From NCBI RefSeq assembly GCF_017591435.1, contig NC_059257.1:571299-635298 (forward strand): a DNA stretch of 64,000 nt, written 5' to 3'. The translations under genes were made by a program, and so were the position numbers. Below, in pieces: positions 10,371 through 25,237 of the stretch. This DNA is from Portunus trituberculatus (taxonomy: Eukaryota > Arthropoda > Malacostraca > Decapoda > Portunidae). The notes under the pieces were generated by a model. The model was given only the letters and a program-made list of their open reading frames with translations. It did no database searches and had not been told where the DNA came from. Numbering within the stretch: position 1 is the stretch's first letter; each line of letters starts with the position of its first letter.

Positions 10371-10740
10371 AACCTACGTGTGTTGACATTAGAATTGAAG
10401 ATAACACTTGAAAAAATGTAATGATGAAGAATTAATAAAAGATAATTGATAACTTAAGTTTGTTGACATTAAAATTGAATGTAACACTTGAAAAATGTAA
10501 TGGTGAAGGATTAATATAAGATCATTGATAATTTAAGTTTGTTGGCATTAGAATTTAATATAACACTGAAAAAAAGTGTAATGATGAAGAATTAATATAA
10601 GATCATTGGTAATTTAAGTTTGTTGACATTGTAATTTAATATAAGGCTGAAAAAAGTGTAATGATGAAGAATTAATATAAGATCATTGGCAATTTAGGTT
10701 TGCTTACATTGGGATCTTAATGAAAGGTAACGCATAATTA
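10371..10740. repeat. Degenerate tandem repeat, unit about 80 bp
   Basis: TTGACATT, or a close variant, recurs at about 10382, 10461, 10541, 10621 and 10701. Each copy carries AAAGTGTAATGATGAAGAA-TTAATATAAGATCATTGG. Confidence 0.8.
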
Positions 10741-11759
10741 ATTGGCATGTTTCTTGTTACCTGATTTGTTAGATGGAACTTGACAAAGAATAGTAACGAT
10801 AAAGAATGAAATTAGATGGTAAATGATTAAGTTTGCTAATATATGAATAGAACAAGATCATAAATGACTAAGTTTGATGAAATATGAATAAAACTAGATA
10901 AAAGATAATGAAGTTTGGTGATAAATGAATAAAATCAGACACAAAATACTTAAGTTTGAAAGTGTATAAATAGAGAAAAGATAATTAGAGTTTGTTTACG
11001 TTTTTATCTCTTAATGAAAAACATCACAAATAACTGACGTCACTTTTCACCTGAACTCATAAATGAAAAGTGGAAAGAAAACAGTGATGATAAATAAATA
11101 AATAAAATAACATAATGAATAGTTTTGCTTAGTTTTTCACCTGTTAATTAAAGACAGCACACAAACTACACTGAATTTCACCTGGACTGTCAAATAAAGC
11201 TGAAAAAAGGGAAAAATAGTAACGATAATGAATAAATAGAATAAAATAATGAATAGTAAGGCTTGGTTTACACTTCACCTGTTAATTAAAGGTAACAAAC
11301 TACGCAACATTTCACCTGGATTGTCACTTGAAGCTGTAAAAAAGGAGAAAAATAACGATAAAGAATAAACAGAATAAAATCATAAATAATTCCCTTCAGT
11401 ACACATTTACCTGACGAATGATACAGGTAACACACAAATACACTAATAAGAGTCGCTAATACACGAGTTTACACCTGAAGTATCACACCAAACACTGAGA
11501 AACAATACCAATACATAATGATAATAAATACACAAATGAACAATGAATGACACAGCTTTAAAGAATATTCCACTAATTAATACAGGTGACACAGATTTGC
11601 ATGTCACACCAAACACAGAGAAACAATAATGATAATAACAATAGATGAATAATAATAATAAATACACAAATGAATAATGAATGACACAGCTTTAAAGAAT
11701 ATTCCGCTAATTAATAAAGGTGGTTTACTAATACGTGTGTTTGCTCCTGAGTTATCACA
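10741..11759. repeat. Mosaic of older tandem repeats, units about 41-138 bp
   Basis: Roughly 41-bp units carrying AAGTTTG...AATATGAATA run at 10800-10970. A unit of about 137 bp carries TTCACCTGTTAATTAAAG (11138 and 11275). A block of about 125 bp carries ACACAAATGAA-AATGAATGACACAGC (about 11530 and 11655). No gene. Confidence 0.6.
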
Positions 11760-12960
11760 TGAAACGCAAAGGAAAATAAAGAATAAAGGAAGAGAAAATG
11801 TAGATAAAGAGTAAATAGATAATAGATAGTTTTTTTAATCTGTTAATTGAGTTTTCACCTGAATTATCACAGAGAATGAAAAAGAATGGATGAATAAAAG
11901 AAATAAATGAAAAGCAAATAAAAAGTAAATAAATAAGAATGAGTCAATAAATAAAACGAAACGAAGAAAAGAAAACTGTGCAAAGTTGTTAAAATAGAAA
12001 ACAATTAGAATAAAAAGATAAAGATAAGTAAATAAGTAAATAAATAAATAAATAAACTAATAAATAAGAAAACAAATAAAAATAGATAAATAAAATGAAA
12101 TGAAAGCCTCAAAAGAGTACAAAGTTATTAAATTAGAGAAAAAAATATAAAAGAAAGATAAAATAAATAAACAGAGAAGTGAATAACTAAATAAATAATA
12201 ATAAATAAATAAATATGTAAACAATTAAACAAATAAAATGAAATGAAAGCATGAAAACTGTGGAAAGTTATCAAATTAGAGAAAATAACAAGAAAAAACA
12301 TACACATTGAAATTGAAAGAAGAAAAAAAGAACAATAGATGAAATAAAATGCTGAAATAGAATCACACAAAAGAGGAAACAGATAAATGACATATATAAG
12401 AAAAGAAAGAAAAAAGAAAAGAAAAGAAGGAAAAGATAAGTAGAAAGAAAGAAAAAGAAAGAAAGAAAGAAAATCACTACCAATTGAATAGTGAAGAAAA
12501 TTGACAAAGAAAATAATAGATAAAGGAAGAAAGAAAGGAAATAAATAGATAAAAGAAAACAGGAAATTGAAAAGATAGATAAAATAGAATGATAATGATA
12601 AATAAATGAATAAATAAATGAATAAAGTAAATAAAATAAAAAAGAGAAAAAATAAGGAAAAAGAAAGAAAAAGAAAGAAGATAAATAGCAAAGAGAAAAT
12701 TGAGAAAACAGACATAATAAAATGATAATGATAAATAAATAAATGATTAAATGAAGGAAATGGAATGAAGAAAAGGATAAATAGATAAAAAAAAGAAAAA
12801 AAAATAGATATAAAACCAGGAAATTGAGAAGAGAGAAAATAAGATCATGATAGAAAATAAACCAATAAATGAAGGAAATGGAATGAAAAAGGATAAATAG
12901 ACAAAACAGAAAGAAATAAAGAAAGAAACGAAATAGCAAAGACAAACAGACGTGAAAAGA
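11760..12960. repeat. Purine-rich low-complexity tract (GAAA/AAATAA)
   Basis: About 1.2 kb of A/G-rich plus strand with very little C, built of AAATAAATAAA and AAAGAAAGAAA words. Long minus-strand open frames rich in F, L, S, Y and I are composition artefacts. Confidence 0.85.
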
Positions 12961-13076
12961 TAATGATGGTGAAAAGTTTGTGTTAAAGGCGTTAAGACAC
13001 ATTATCTAGGCAAAACACACACACTTTGATCCTTTGTGCTCCTGTGGAAGATACCGTTTGCTGCCCGTCACCACCA
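12961..13076. other. Short unique spacer
   Basis: Unique sequence between the purine-rich tract and the CAT/CAC repeat. Nothing recognised. Confidence 0.4.
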
Positions 13077-13332
13077 CCGTCACCACCATCATCACCATTG
13101 TCATCACCATTGTCATCATCACCATTCTCTTCATTACCAATACTGTTATTATAATCTGTGTCATCATCATCATCACTATTATTGTCATCACCACCATCAT
13201 CATCTTCATCACCATTATTGTACTGTCATCATCATCATCATCATCAATACTGTCACAATCATCATCCCATTACTGTCATTATCATCGCTATTACTTTCAC
13301 CATACCCATTTCTGTCATCACCATTATTATAT

Positions 13333-13364
<32 letters not shown>

Positions 13365-13372
13365 TTGCCAAT
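13077..13372. repeat. Imperfect (CAT)n/(CAC)n trinucleotide repeat
   Basis: CATCATCACCATT-type units with interspersed TATT and TGTCAT. The array becomes pure CAT at about 13338-13362. Confidence 0.9.
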
Positions 13373-13390
13373 AAAACTGAAATCTTTTGT

Positions 13391-13919
<529 letters not shown>

Positions 13920-14460
13920 GATTCGTTCCATTATTTCACTCTCCAACTCTTTCCACAAACATCTTCCCTACTCAACTCTCTAACTACAAAGTCCTGCACC
14001 AGTTCCTCATTTAGCTCTTCTCAAATGTCTTCACTTCTTGTCTCTCTCTCTCTCTCTCTTACTCTTTAACTTAAATATTCCTTCATTATTTTCCTCTCCA
14101 TCAGCTCTTTCTCCAAACTCCCTATTGAACTCTCTAAATAAAAGTCCTGTACCATTTTCTCATTCAATTCTTCTCAAATGTCTTCACTCTTTATATTTCT
14201 CTCTCTCTTATTCTCTAACTTGCATATTCCTTCAGCATTATTAACACAAACAACTCGACTCGCCAGTATTTTTTTTTTTCACTCTCCAACTCTTTCCACA
14301 AACATCATCTTTATATAACTCTCTAACTACAAAATCCTGCACTATTTTCTCATTTTAAATCTTTTCAAATATCTTCATTTCTTATCTCTCTTTCTCTCTC
14401 TCTCTTATTCTTTAGCTTGAAGATTTCCTCTACAACAAAATCTTTCCTCAAAAATCTCAA
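13920..14460. repeat. Degenerate tandem repeat, unit about 165-180 bp
   Basis: CTCCAACTCTTTCCACAAAC or a close variant recurs near 13941, 14098 and 14281. Each copy is followed by CTCTCTAACTACAAA-TCCTGCACC and TCTTCTCAAATGTCTTCA, and each ends in a short TC run. Confidence 0.7.
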
Positions 14461-15234
<774 letters not shown>

Positions 15235-15305
15235 TCGCTTCCAGTCGCTGTATTCAAATAACTCAGGATCAGGATGGGATGGTGATGGTCCCTTATTCCA
15301 GTTTA

Positions 15306-16005
15306 TAAAATGTTTTGAGCAAACTGCGTGGAACTTGGATGCCTTCCAGGTCGGCCCGCGCTTACACCTTGTTTCCCAAAGTCATCTCCGTGCTGCATCT
15401 TTTTTCCTGGGAAAGACACTCCAGCTGGAGCCTTTCACGTCTCTATCTCGCTTGCGCGAAGTCGATTTGCAGTCTGCAACTGCACACGTATACACTGGCA
15501 TAGCGTCTGAAGTATATTTGGTGACTCCAACAGGATCCGGGCCATGCTTGTTGTGATTCAGTTACGAAAATTCGGTTTCGGTAATGTTGGCCAGGTTATT
15601 TCGGCACAGACTCAGAAAATCGTTTTGTTTTTTAAATGCTACTCAGTGATATTTGCTCTGCGCTTTTTGAGTGGAGCATTATCCTATGCAGAAACTCTGA
15701 AAATTTTGTGATAAGGTATATATGTACTATTAGACTTACAAAAAATATTTTGATGGGACACTGGTACATCCATACTTTGCACCATTAGGAAAATATATTT
15801 GCATATTTTTTATGTCATTTTCAATCAGACACATAGATAAATAGCCAAACGTCTATATTATGAGATATGTAGGCATGAATATCAGTATATATATTTTTTT
15901 CAATAGGGCTTCCACAAGAGCAACAGTTCGGCGGGATAGGCAGGACCAACTTGTGAATTAAACCAGCTGGCGAACAATGAAAACTACACAGATAGCGATT
16001 GGTGC
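15306..16005. other. Unique sequence at the start of block A, nothing recognised
   Basis: Open frames of 60-73 codons at 15315-15556 overlap in all three frames and show no known motif. The first 500 bp recur at 32261-32766. Positions 15812-16050 are missing from block B. Confidence 0.4.
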
Positions 16006-16503
<498 letters not shown>

Positions 16504-16509
16504 TAAACC

Positions 16510-17314
16510 CTCCTCAGTGGTGTACCACAGGGGAGCAGCCTATCACCCACACTTTACACAATATATACATACGACATACCCCCACCAATTACAGATGGGA
16601 TAAACATACAATACGCAGACGACATCACACAAATTATAACCCAGGCAGGAAAATCAAGAAATATGCTAACAAAAGATAGAGAAGGAAATTAAAACATAAA
16701 TGACTTTGAGAACAAATGGAAAATAAAAACCAACACATCAAAGTTCACTATCCTCCCCATAGCGTTATTAAAGACAACCCCGGTTTACATCAGAGCAAAC
16801 TTAATACCCTACTCAAATGAAGCAAATGTATTAGGATTAAAACTCTGTCCACGTGGATACAGCAAACATGTCACACATATAATCAAAAAAGCTTCCCATG
16901 CACTCAAAGCAATAAAACGCTTTGAAACGCTAAACACTAACATAAAATTGCATTTAGTCAAAGCATGTGTCCTGCCTATCCTTACATATCCAACATACAC
17001 ACTTAACGCACTCAAAACAACAAATGCTTTCACTACAACGAATACAAAACAGAGCATTAAGGTTTGCACACCAAGAGAAATACCCATACACAAAAACAAC
17101 ACAGGAACTACACTCATTATCAAACCTTGACCTTTTAAACATCACATTCCATAAAAGAGGAAACACAATTAAACAAAAAATAGAGAACGTCCTTAAGGAT
17201 ACAACATACATTACAGCAATCGATGATTACGAACACGAAAATGAACACAATTGGTTTCGGAAACCTATAACGTATCTTAATAAAATTAACCCAACCCCCA
17301 TGTTCACAAAGTAG
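16510..17314 (+). pseudogene. Non-LTR RT remnant related to element X
   Basis: Carries the second half of a reverse transcriptase and its C-terminal region. Seen are GVPQGSSLSPTLYTIYTYD (from 16519), INIQYADDITQI with the catalytic YADD (about 16605), a region like LHLVKACVLPILTYPTYT (16950) and RIQNRALRFAHQEKYPY (about 17040). They lie in different frames, with a stop near 16690. The motif wording closely parallels element X at 22.5-25.2 kb (GVPQGSVLSPTLYTIYTND, SYADDITQIV, NKALRFAMNQRYPYT), so it is a diverged member of the same family, 5'-truncated. Confidence 0.85.
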
Positions 17315-17437
17315 CAGACTGACCAGGAATACATGCCTTAGAGACATATGACATGAAACATGCATCACACCAACCACACATGGCCTAGAACACAATATAA
17401 CAACTAACAGACAAATACAAGGATGGTTTTCTCTCTC

Positions 17438-18681
<1,244 letters not shown>

Positions 18682-18740
18682 AAGTAATAACTGAGTCCAA
18701 CAGTTAAAGGATTTGACTCGTTGCCTTCACTTATGATATA

Positions 18741-18744
<4 letters not shown>

Positions 18745-18796
<52 letters not shown>
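18745..18796. repeat. (TC)n microsatellite, block A only
   Basis: Uninterrupted TC. In block B this array and about 95 bp to its right are replaced by a short unrelated stretch (34485-34515). Confidence 0.95.
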
Positions 18797-18800
<4 letters not shown>

Positions 18801-19025
18801 CCTACGGTGCGCGTTGTTTTCCTGAAGTATATAAAAAAATGTGGTATACCAACGTAGACTTGTCATTTATTTAGAGTGAAATAATGTGTAAATAAAGCCT
18901 TGGTTATGATAACGTGAAGGTTGATAACGAACGAGAATGTTGGCAAACAAGTGGCTTAATGGATGCACCAGTGGAGTGCCATATACCATACCTCTCATTG
19001 GTTGGTGCAAATTTGAAATGAAATT

Positions 19026-19028
<3 letters not shown>

Positions 19029-19086
<58 letters not shown>
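19029..19086. repeat. (GA)n microsatellite
   Basis: Uninterrupted GA, also present at 34639-34696. Confidence 0.95.
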
Positions 19087-19089
<3 letters not shown>

Positions 19090-19164
19090 GGGGGAGGGTT
19101 TGTTGAGGAAGGGGATAACGAGTGATAGAGAGGAGGGAACATACAGGGGGAGATAGGTGGGTGG

Positions 19165-19600
19165 GGCTAGGGGGTGAGGTAGTAGTGACTGTCCGAATGC
19201 CTTCGGTTCGATTCCCCGGCCGAGTGGAGATATTTGGGTGTGTCTCCTTTCACGTGTAGGTGCTGTTCACCTAGCAGTGAGTTGGTACGGGATGTAAATC
19301 GAGGAGTTGTGACCTTGTTGTCCCGGTGTGTGGTGTGTGCCTGGTCTCAGGCCTATCCGAAGATCGGAAATAATGAGCTCTGAGCTCGTTCCGTAGGGTA
19401 ACGTCTGGCTGTCTCGTCAGAGACTGCAGCAGATCAAACACTGAAACGTGGAACAGTTTCAGTGAAGAAGTGGTGTCGGCAACGAGTGTGCATAGTTTTA
19501 AAGAAAAGTTGGGTAAGTGTAGATATGGAGACGGGGCCACACGAGCGTAAAGCCCAGGCCCTGTAAAACTGCAACTAAGTAAATACACTTCATTCAAAGA
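19165..19600 (+). mobile_element. SINE with tRNA-like head and shared central domain
   Basis: A tRNA-like head has a perfect B-box GGTTCGATTCC at 19205-19215 and a weak A-box region (TGAGGTAGTAGTG). A body beginning GTTCACCTAGCAGTGAGTTG follows, containing GATGTAAATCGAGGAGTTGT, CCGAAGATCGG and ATGAGCTCTGAGCTCG. The same body occurs behind a different, tRNA-Val-like head at 52605-52880. The 3' end is probably near CTGCAACTAAGTAAATAC (about 19572-19590). Confidence 0.75.
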
Positions 19601-19624
19601 AAAAAATGTATATTTGTACTTCAG

Positions 19625-19726
<102 letters not shown>

Positions 19727-20270
19727 AGTTCTATCTTAAGTGTATGGCTAAGGGAATATTTTAATATTTTAGCTTCATTTTGTTAGGTCAGGTTACGTTA
19801 GTCAGGAAGAGAAGGAAGGAAGCTAGGATAGAGTAGGCAAGGGTAGACATGACCGGATAGGCTAAGATATGCTACTCTTACATGCTCCAATGAATGATTA
19901 ATATTTCACTCCAGAATTTCAGAATGCAATGTTTTATTTGATGGCAAGATAAAATACGGGAGAAGCGGCCTTGAGAACACGGCTAATAGTATCTCTGCCC
20001 TTTGAAAATAGTCATGGTGAGAGTAGAGCATGACGAGGCTTTCTACTGAAGTGGCCACCTTGAGCATACATACACATGTAAAATACCACAAAATTGGTGT
20101 ATGTATGTAATATCTTCCATAATAACCCCCAACATCCACCACTGGAATAGCCTTACCTCACCTCTCCTTACCTTGACTCACCTGATAGCCTATACCCTTT
20201 TCAGCACACGATAATAGGTTGTTGCATGAGATACTACAACTGGAGCTTTATAAGGGCACCACAGATCTGA
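19727..20270. other. Unique AT-rich sequence, nothing recognised
   Basis: No coding or structured feature seen. The sequence is conserved almost unchanged in block B (about 35347-35880). Confidence 0.4.
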
Positions 20271-20842
<572 letters not shown>

Positions 20843-20924
20843 CTGAAGTTACGCTGGTCAACTTATTCCGTAGCCTAATGAAGAAACAGAACAAGCAACG
20901 GAAAATCGTGACGCTGCACAGGGC

Positions 20925-21110
20925 TTTCATCTTCCTCTCGTCCCTATTCTGTTCAACTCTCTAATGCGAGAGTTAACCAGTACTCTTAATCATTCACACC
21001 TTTCTCTGGTAAACTCTGGAACTCCCCTGTCTGTTTCTCTTCCTACGACTTGACTTCTTCTAAGAGGAGGTCTCAAGACACTTATCCCTGGATGTTTGGT
21101 TATCTCGTGT
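20925..21110 (+). pseudogene. Possible C-terminal tail of a non-LTR ORF2
   Basis: One frame reads SGKLWNSPVCFSSYDLTSSK followed by RRS at about 21007-21075. This resembles the common terminal motif of CR1-type ORF2 proteins (LWNSLP, then F..YDL..FK.R). No other domain is attached. Weak, and given as a possibility. Confidence 0.35.
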
Positions 21111-21389
21111 TTTTTAAGGGAATTGGCAACTCAGTAGGCTTCTTTTTATTTCCATATTTTGTTGCTCCTGGCCACTTGTCCCTTCTGCATAATAAAAAAA
21201 AAGTTACGTACCTTTTTCAGACATCAAGAAAGTCAGTGTGTACTGATGTTAGTGTAAAGGGTTAAGAAAAGTGACCTATGTTGAAAGTACAGGTAATATG
21301 CAAGATATGTAGCTTAATGTAGATGCAAGGCTGATTTGAATGAGGCACTTGAGTTTACTTCACAATAGTTTCATACCTCAAGGCTCACG
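21111..21389. other. Unique sequence, nothing recognised
   Basis: AT-rich, no gene or repeat seen. Confidence 0.4.
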
Positions 21390-21560
21390 GCACACCCAAA
21401 CATACCAAAACACCCCAAAATGACCCAAAACACTACAAAATGACCCAAAACACCCTAAAACATCCTAAAACGCATCAAAACATTCCCACACACCCCAAAA
21501 CACGCCTAAACTATCCCTAAACACTCCAAAATATCCCAAAACACCATAAAACACCGCCAC
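21390..21560. repeat. Degenerate (CCAAAACAC)n minisatellite
   Basis: About seventeen imperfect units of 9-11 bp (CCAAAACACC, CCCAAAATGA and similar). The motif resembles the large array at 62218-64000. Confidence 0.85.
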
Positions 21561-21699
21561 AGCACTCCTTGGAGATATTGTCAAAGAATATATATAAACA
21601 AGACTGCTTGCTTGCTTGTTTAAGAAAGTTGGGTGAAGAGATTTAAGGGTGGGTATAGAAGAAGAAAACAGTCAGAAAATGAAGGAAAGATGAAGATAT

Positions 21700-21970
21700 A
21701 CAGATCGTGGTCAGGCCACGTTGCTATTTTTCATCTAGTGCGGTAGAAGTGTCTCGCTCGATCTTAGGTTCAATTACCCAGCCTAGAAGGTTGCCTCTTA
21801 AATGTAAAGTTTCCTTGTTTTTTTTTTTTTTTTTTTTTTTTTCCTTTTTCCTTTTCCTTTCCCTATCCTTTTCCTTTTCCTTTCCTTATCCTTTTCCTTT
21901 TTCTCCTTTCCCTTCTTGTTCCTTTTCCCCTTTCCACTGGCAGGCCACAACTAAAAAAATAAATAAGAAA
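21700..21970 (+). repeat. tRNA-like segment followed by T-rich/pyrimidine tract
   Basis: A B-box-like AGGTTCAATTACCC at about 21766-21779 follows TAGTGCGGTAGAAGTG, suggesting a decayed SINE head. From 21818 a poly-T run passes into CCTTTTCC-type pyrimidine repeats to about 21940. The SINE assignment is tentative. Confidence 0.4.
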
Positions 21971-22465
21971 AATAAAACAAATAGAACATCCTAATCCAAC
22001 AGATGGCAGTGGCTAATATTTACATATGTACACAGTGCAGGTGCATAGATTGTCTCTTAAGTCTCAATGTGTTTGTTCTCATACAATTAAAGGACTGGGT
22101 TGTCTTAAGTTTTAAGGTCTCTTATTCAATGTTTTGATGCTACCTTTGGCCCAGCCGATTCCTCTCCTCCCCCCGCAGCCGGATGCAGCAAGCATTGACC
22201 GGTAGACACCACCCCTTGCCAGAACGGGGAAGAAGGTCCACAGGGAGCCACCTGCTCCACACACTGTGTTCTTGACCAACACGTCCCGCCCCAGCAACTC
22301 AGGGCGCGGAGCAGAGGAGAACAGCAAAGATCGCAAAGCACGCATCATTTCCTGCTACAGGTAAGTGTGTATTAATGCTGATCTGTCCTTTACAGGAGTG
22401 TTGGAATGTAGAGGGATTTCGATATGTAATGGAGTTGGAGCAGCCGAGTGTGAGTATGGTAAGTA

Positions 22466-25234
22466 TTATTTGTATACTGGTTCAGGTGAGGTGTTGTATA
22501 GACTTAAACTGCTAGGTAAATTGCGGTTGTATCGATAAATGTTTTCTCTATTTTCTTTTAGTTTAATGATTGTTTGGTGTTCAAGGTCTTCTAATCTATC
22601 CCATATTTTTTTTGCTCTCTCATGCAGCCTGATATTTAGGGGTAGTGTATTGGTGATTTCATGTATTTGTATGTTATTCAGTGTGTATGGGTACCTCTGA
22701 TTCATCGCAAATCTCAGTGCTTTATTTTGGACCTTTTGTAACTTGCTTATTTGTGTTTTGCTAAGAGAATGAATGGGTATTTGGGGATAGTCTAGGATCG
22801 GAAGTATTAGAGCTTTTACAAGATGAATTTTTATTTTATTTGGCATTTCTTGTAACCTGTATAGTTTCTTAAGAGCTGCGAGGGCTTTATTTTTCCTCTC
22901 TTTCATATGTATCCATATGTATCCATTTGTTGTGATGTGTAGTCCTAAGCATTTACCCTCGTATTGAAATTCTATTAAATCATCTTCTATATTCAGTGGA
23001 TTTGTTATTTTGGCGCCCAGATGTAATGGCGTAAATTTCGTAAGGTTCGTTTGGATTCTCCATAATTCTTCAAATCTATTAACATGTAATATTGCTCTTT
23101 CTGTCTGTTTGTTCATTATGTTTTTTGATTTGCCAGGATACCCTACTATTTGTGTTATATCATCTGCATAGCTTATATTGATGTGTCTGTTGGAAATTTC
23201 AAGATCGTTAGTATATATTGTGTATAGAGTGGGTGAGAGAACACTGCCTTGTGGGACTCCGCATGCTAATTCAAATGTTGGCCCTATGTGGTTTATGATT
23301 TTTATTGCTGCATGGCGACCGTCTAGAAAATCAGAGAGAAATTTTTCAATAGTGATAGGTAGTTGTAAATGAAGGATCTTATATTTTAACCCGGTGTGCC
23401 ATACCTTATCAAAAGCTTTGGTGACATCTCTTAAAATTACTTGACACTGCCCTGAGTCAGCTTTGTGTTGAGCGATTTGTTCTGTTATTACTGCAAGGGC
23501 GTGTGTTGTGCCTCTTCCTGTTCTGAATCCAAATTGATTTTCGTTATATATATTATTGATTTCTAGGTGTGTTCTAAGCCTTTTGTTGATAATCCTTTCT
23601 AAGATTTTTCCAGGTACTTCAAGCAATGAAATTGGTCTGTAGTTTTCGACTTTATATGGTGATTTTCCTTGCTTTGGAATTAATCTTACAATTGCTTTTT
23701 TCCAACGGACTGGAAAGTAGCCTGCAGAAAGAGTGTTAATAAATATGTGAGAGAGTCTTATCATTGCATTTTCAGGAAGCTGTTTTAAAATGTTTTTATT
23801 GATTCCGCTTTCTCCTGGGCTTGTGTTTTTAATATGCTTAATTATTTGTTTGATTTCATCAGGTGTTATTGTTTGGTCTACTATACTCGTTCCAAGGCGT
23901 GTAATGTCAGCAGAATCGTATGGCGTGATTCTGTGTAGGTTATTTTGCATATAGTGTTGAATCTCATTATTTCCATCGTCCTCTTCCTCTTCACTCCTAA
24001 ATATTTGAGCCCAGTGTTGTCTATGTAATTGTTCTTTTCCCATTTTTGTATATATTTTTGTGTTGTTCTGATCTATCAAATAATGTGGGTTGGGGAGGAA
24101 ACTGCCTGTTATAATCTTAATTTTGCTCCAAAAATTTTCTGGGTTTCTATACATGGTTGCAGTTTCCTCTATTAATCGGTGCCAATTCATATTACTTTCT
24201 TCTAATAGCTTTGCTTCCAGCACAGTTTTGAGATATCTATAGTTTCTATAAAGGTGGTAACTCCAGCCATGCTCAAGCGAGTGGTTTCTGATAGCATTAA
24301 ACCTCACTATTATTTGCTTTGTGTTTTCAGTAAGTCTTGGGGCTTGCAGCTGTCGATACGTAGTGGTTGGGATGTAATTCTTAATTGCAGAGTCTATGGA
24401 ATTATGCCAGTTATCTATTGCAGTGTCAATGTTTTCTAGCTCAGTGAGGTTTAAGTTGTCGTTGTTCAGATTATTCTCTATGTGCTCTTTGAATTTGTCC
24501 CATTCAGCCTTTTGTATGTTCAGTCTTGGCGGCGCCGGTATCAGTATTGGTGAGGCTGAAACTGTCATAATTATTGGGATATGATCACTAGTGGTGAGGG
24601 GGCCGGGTGTTATATGAGTGCTGTGGTATGTTCTGTAGTTGGTAAGTATTATATCTGGCGTAGTGCCTCTCTCATGTGTGTAAAATGTTGGGAAGTTTGG
24701 GCCAATATGCTGTATGGTTCTATTGTGTATTAAAGTATGTATCTGTCTACCTTTTGTGTTGGAATTTTGGTAGCCCAGACATGGGTGGTTTGCGTTTAAG
24801 TCTGTGATCATGTATACTGGTGTCTTTCATCTAAAGAGTTTTATGAAATCGGGAATAGGGATGAACTGTCTTGCAGGAGGTTGGTATAAGGTGGCAAATA
24901 TTATTTTACCTGTTGAGGTTTCTATTTCGATTGCTAATATATCAGAGATAAAGTCGTCTATTGTTTTGAACCTCAAGTTCTTTTTTATGGCTATTGCAGA
25001 GCCATCAGCTGGGTGATTTAAGGTATTTTTCTTAATGATGTTATAGTAAGGTATTTTCATGGTTTGTGAGTCTGAAATACAGTGGCTATTTATAAGTATA
25101 ATGTGTGGATCAATATCTCTATAGATGTTTGATAGTGTTATTCTTCTATTATGCCAATGCTGGACGTTGTGCTGTATGATTTTCAGTGTTTGAGTAGCCA
25201 TTGTATTTGTAATGTTGCTATTTGTTTGAGTCAT
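22466..25234 (-). pseudogene. Element X ORF2: endonuclease and reverse transcriptase, one in-frame TGA
   Basis: 923 codons from ATG at 25234, uninterrupted except for TGA at 24829-24827, where CGA (Arg) is likely ancestral. Endonuclease: residues about 15-230, with IIQHNVQHWHNRR near the start, LYQPPARQF, MITDLNANHPCLGY just after the stop, and TTSDHIPIIMTV. The usual acidic ETW motif is replaced by ILINSHCIS. RT: residues about 465-700, with VENYRPISLLEVPGKILER, FGFRTGRGTTHAL, DVTKAFDKVWHTGL, GVPQGSVLSPTLYTIYTND and SYADDITQIVG. The C-terminal region has LHLVKALILPILDYPQIPI and NKALRFAMNQRYPYT. The product would nick the target and copy its own RNA. The block B copy carries the same stop. 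Confidence 0.9.
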
Positions 25235-25237
25235 GAT

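Noticed and set aside
12128..13002. Two long minus-strand open frames of 195 and 243 codons rich in F, L, S and Y
   Set aside because: Composition artefact of the purine-rich plus strand. No start context, no motif, and overlapping frames look alike.
15315..15556. Three overlapping open frames of 60-73 codons, repeated in block B at 32270-32511
   Set aside because: They overlap in all three frames of the same sequence, have no known motif, and repeat only because the block is duplicated.
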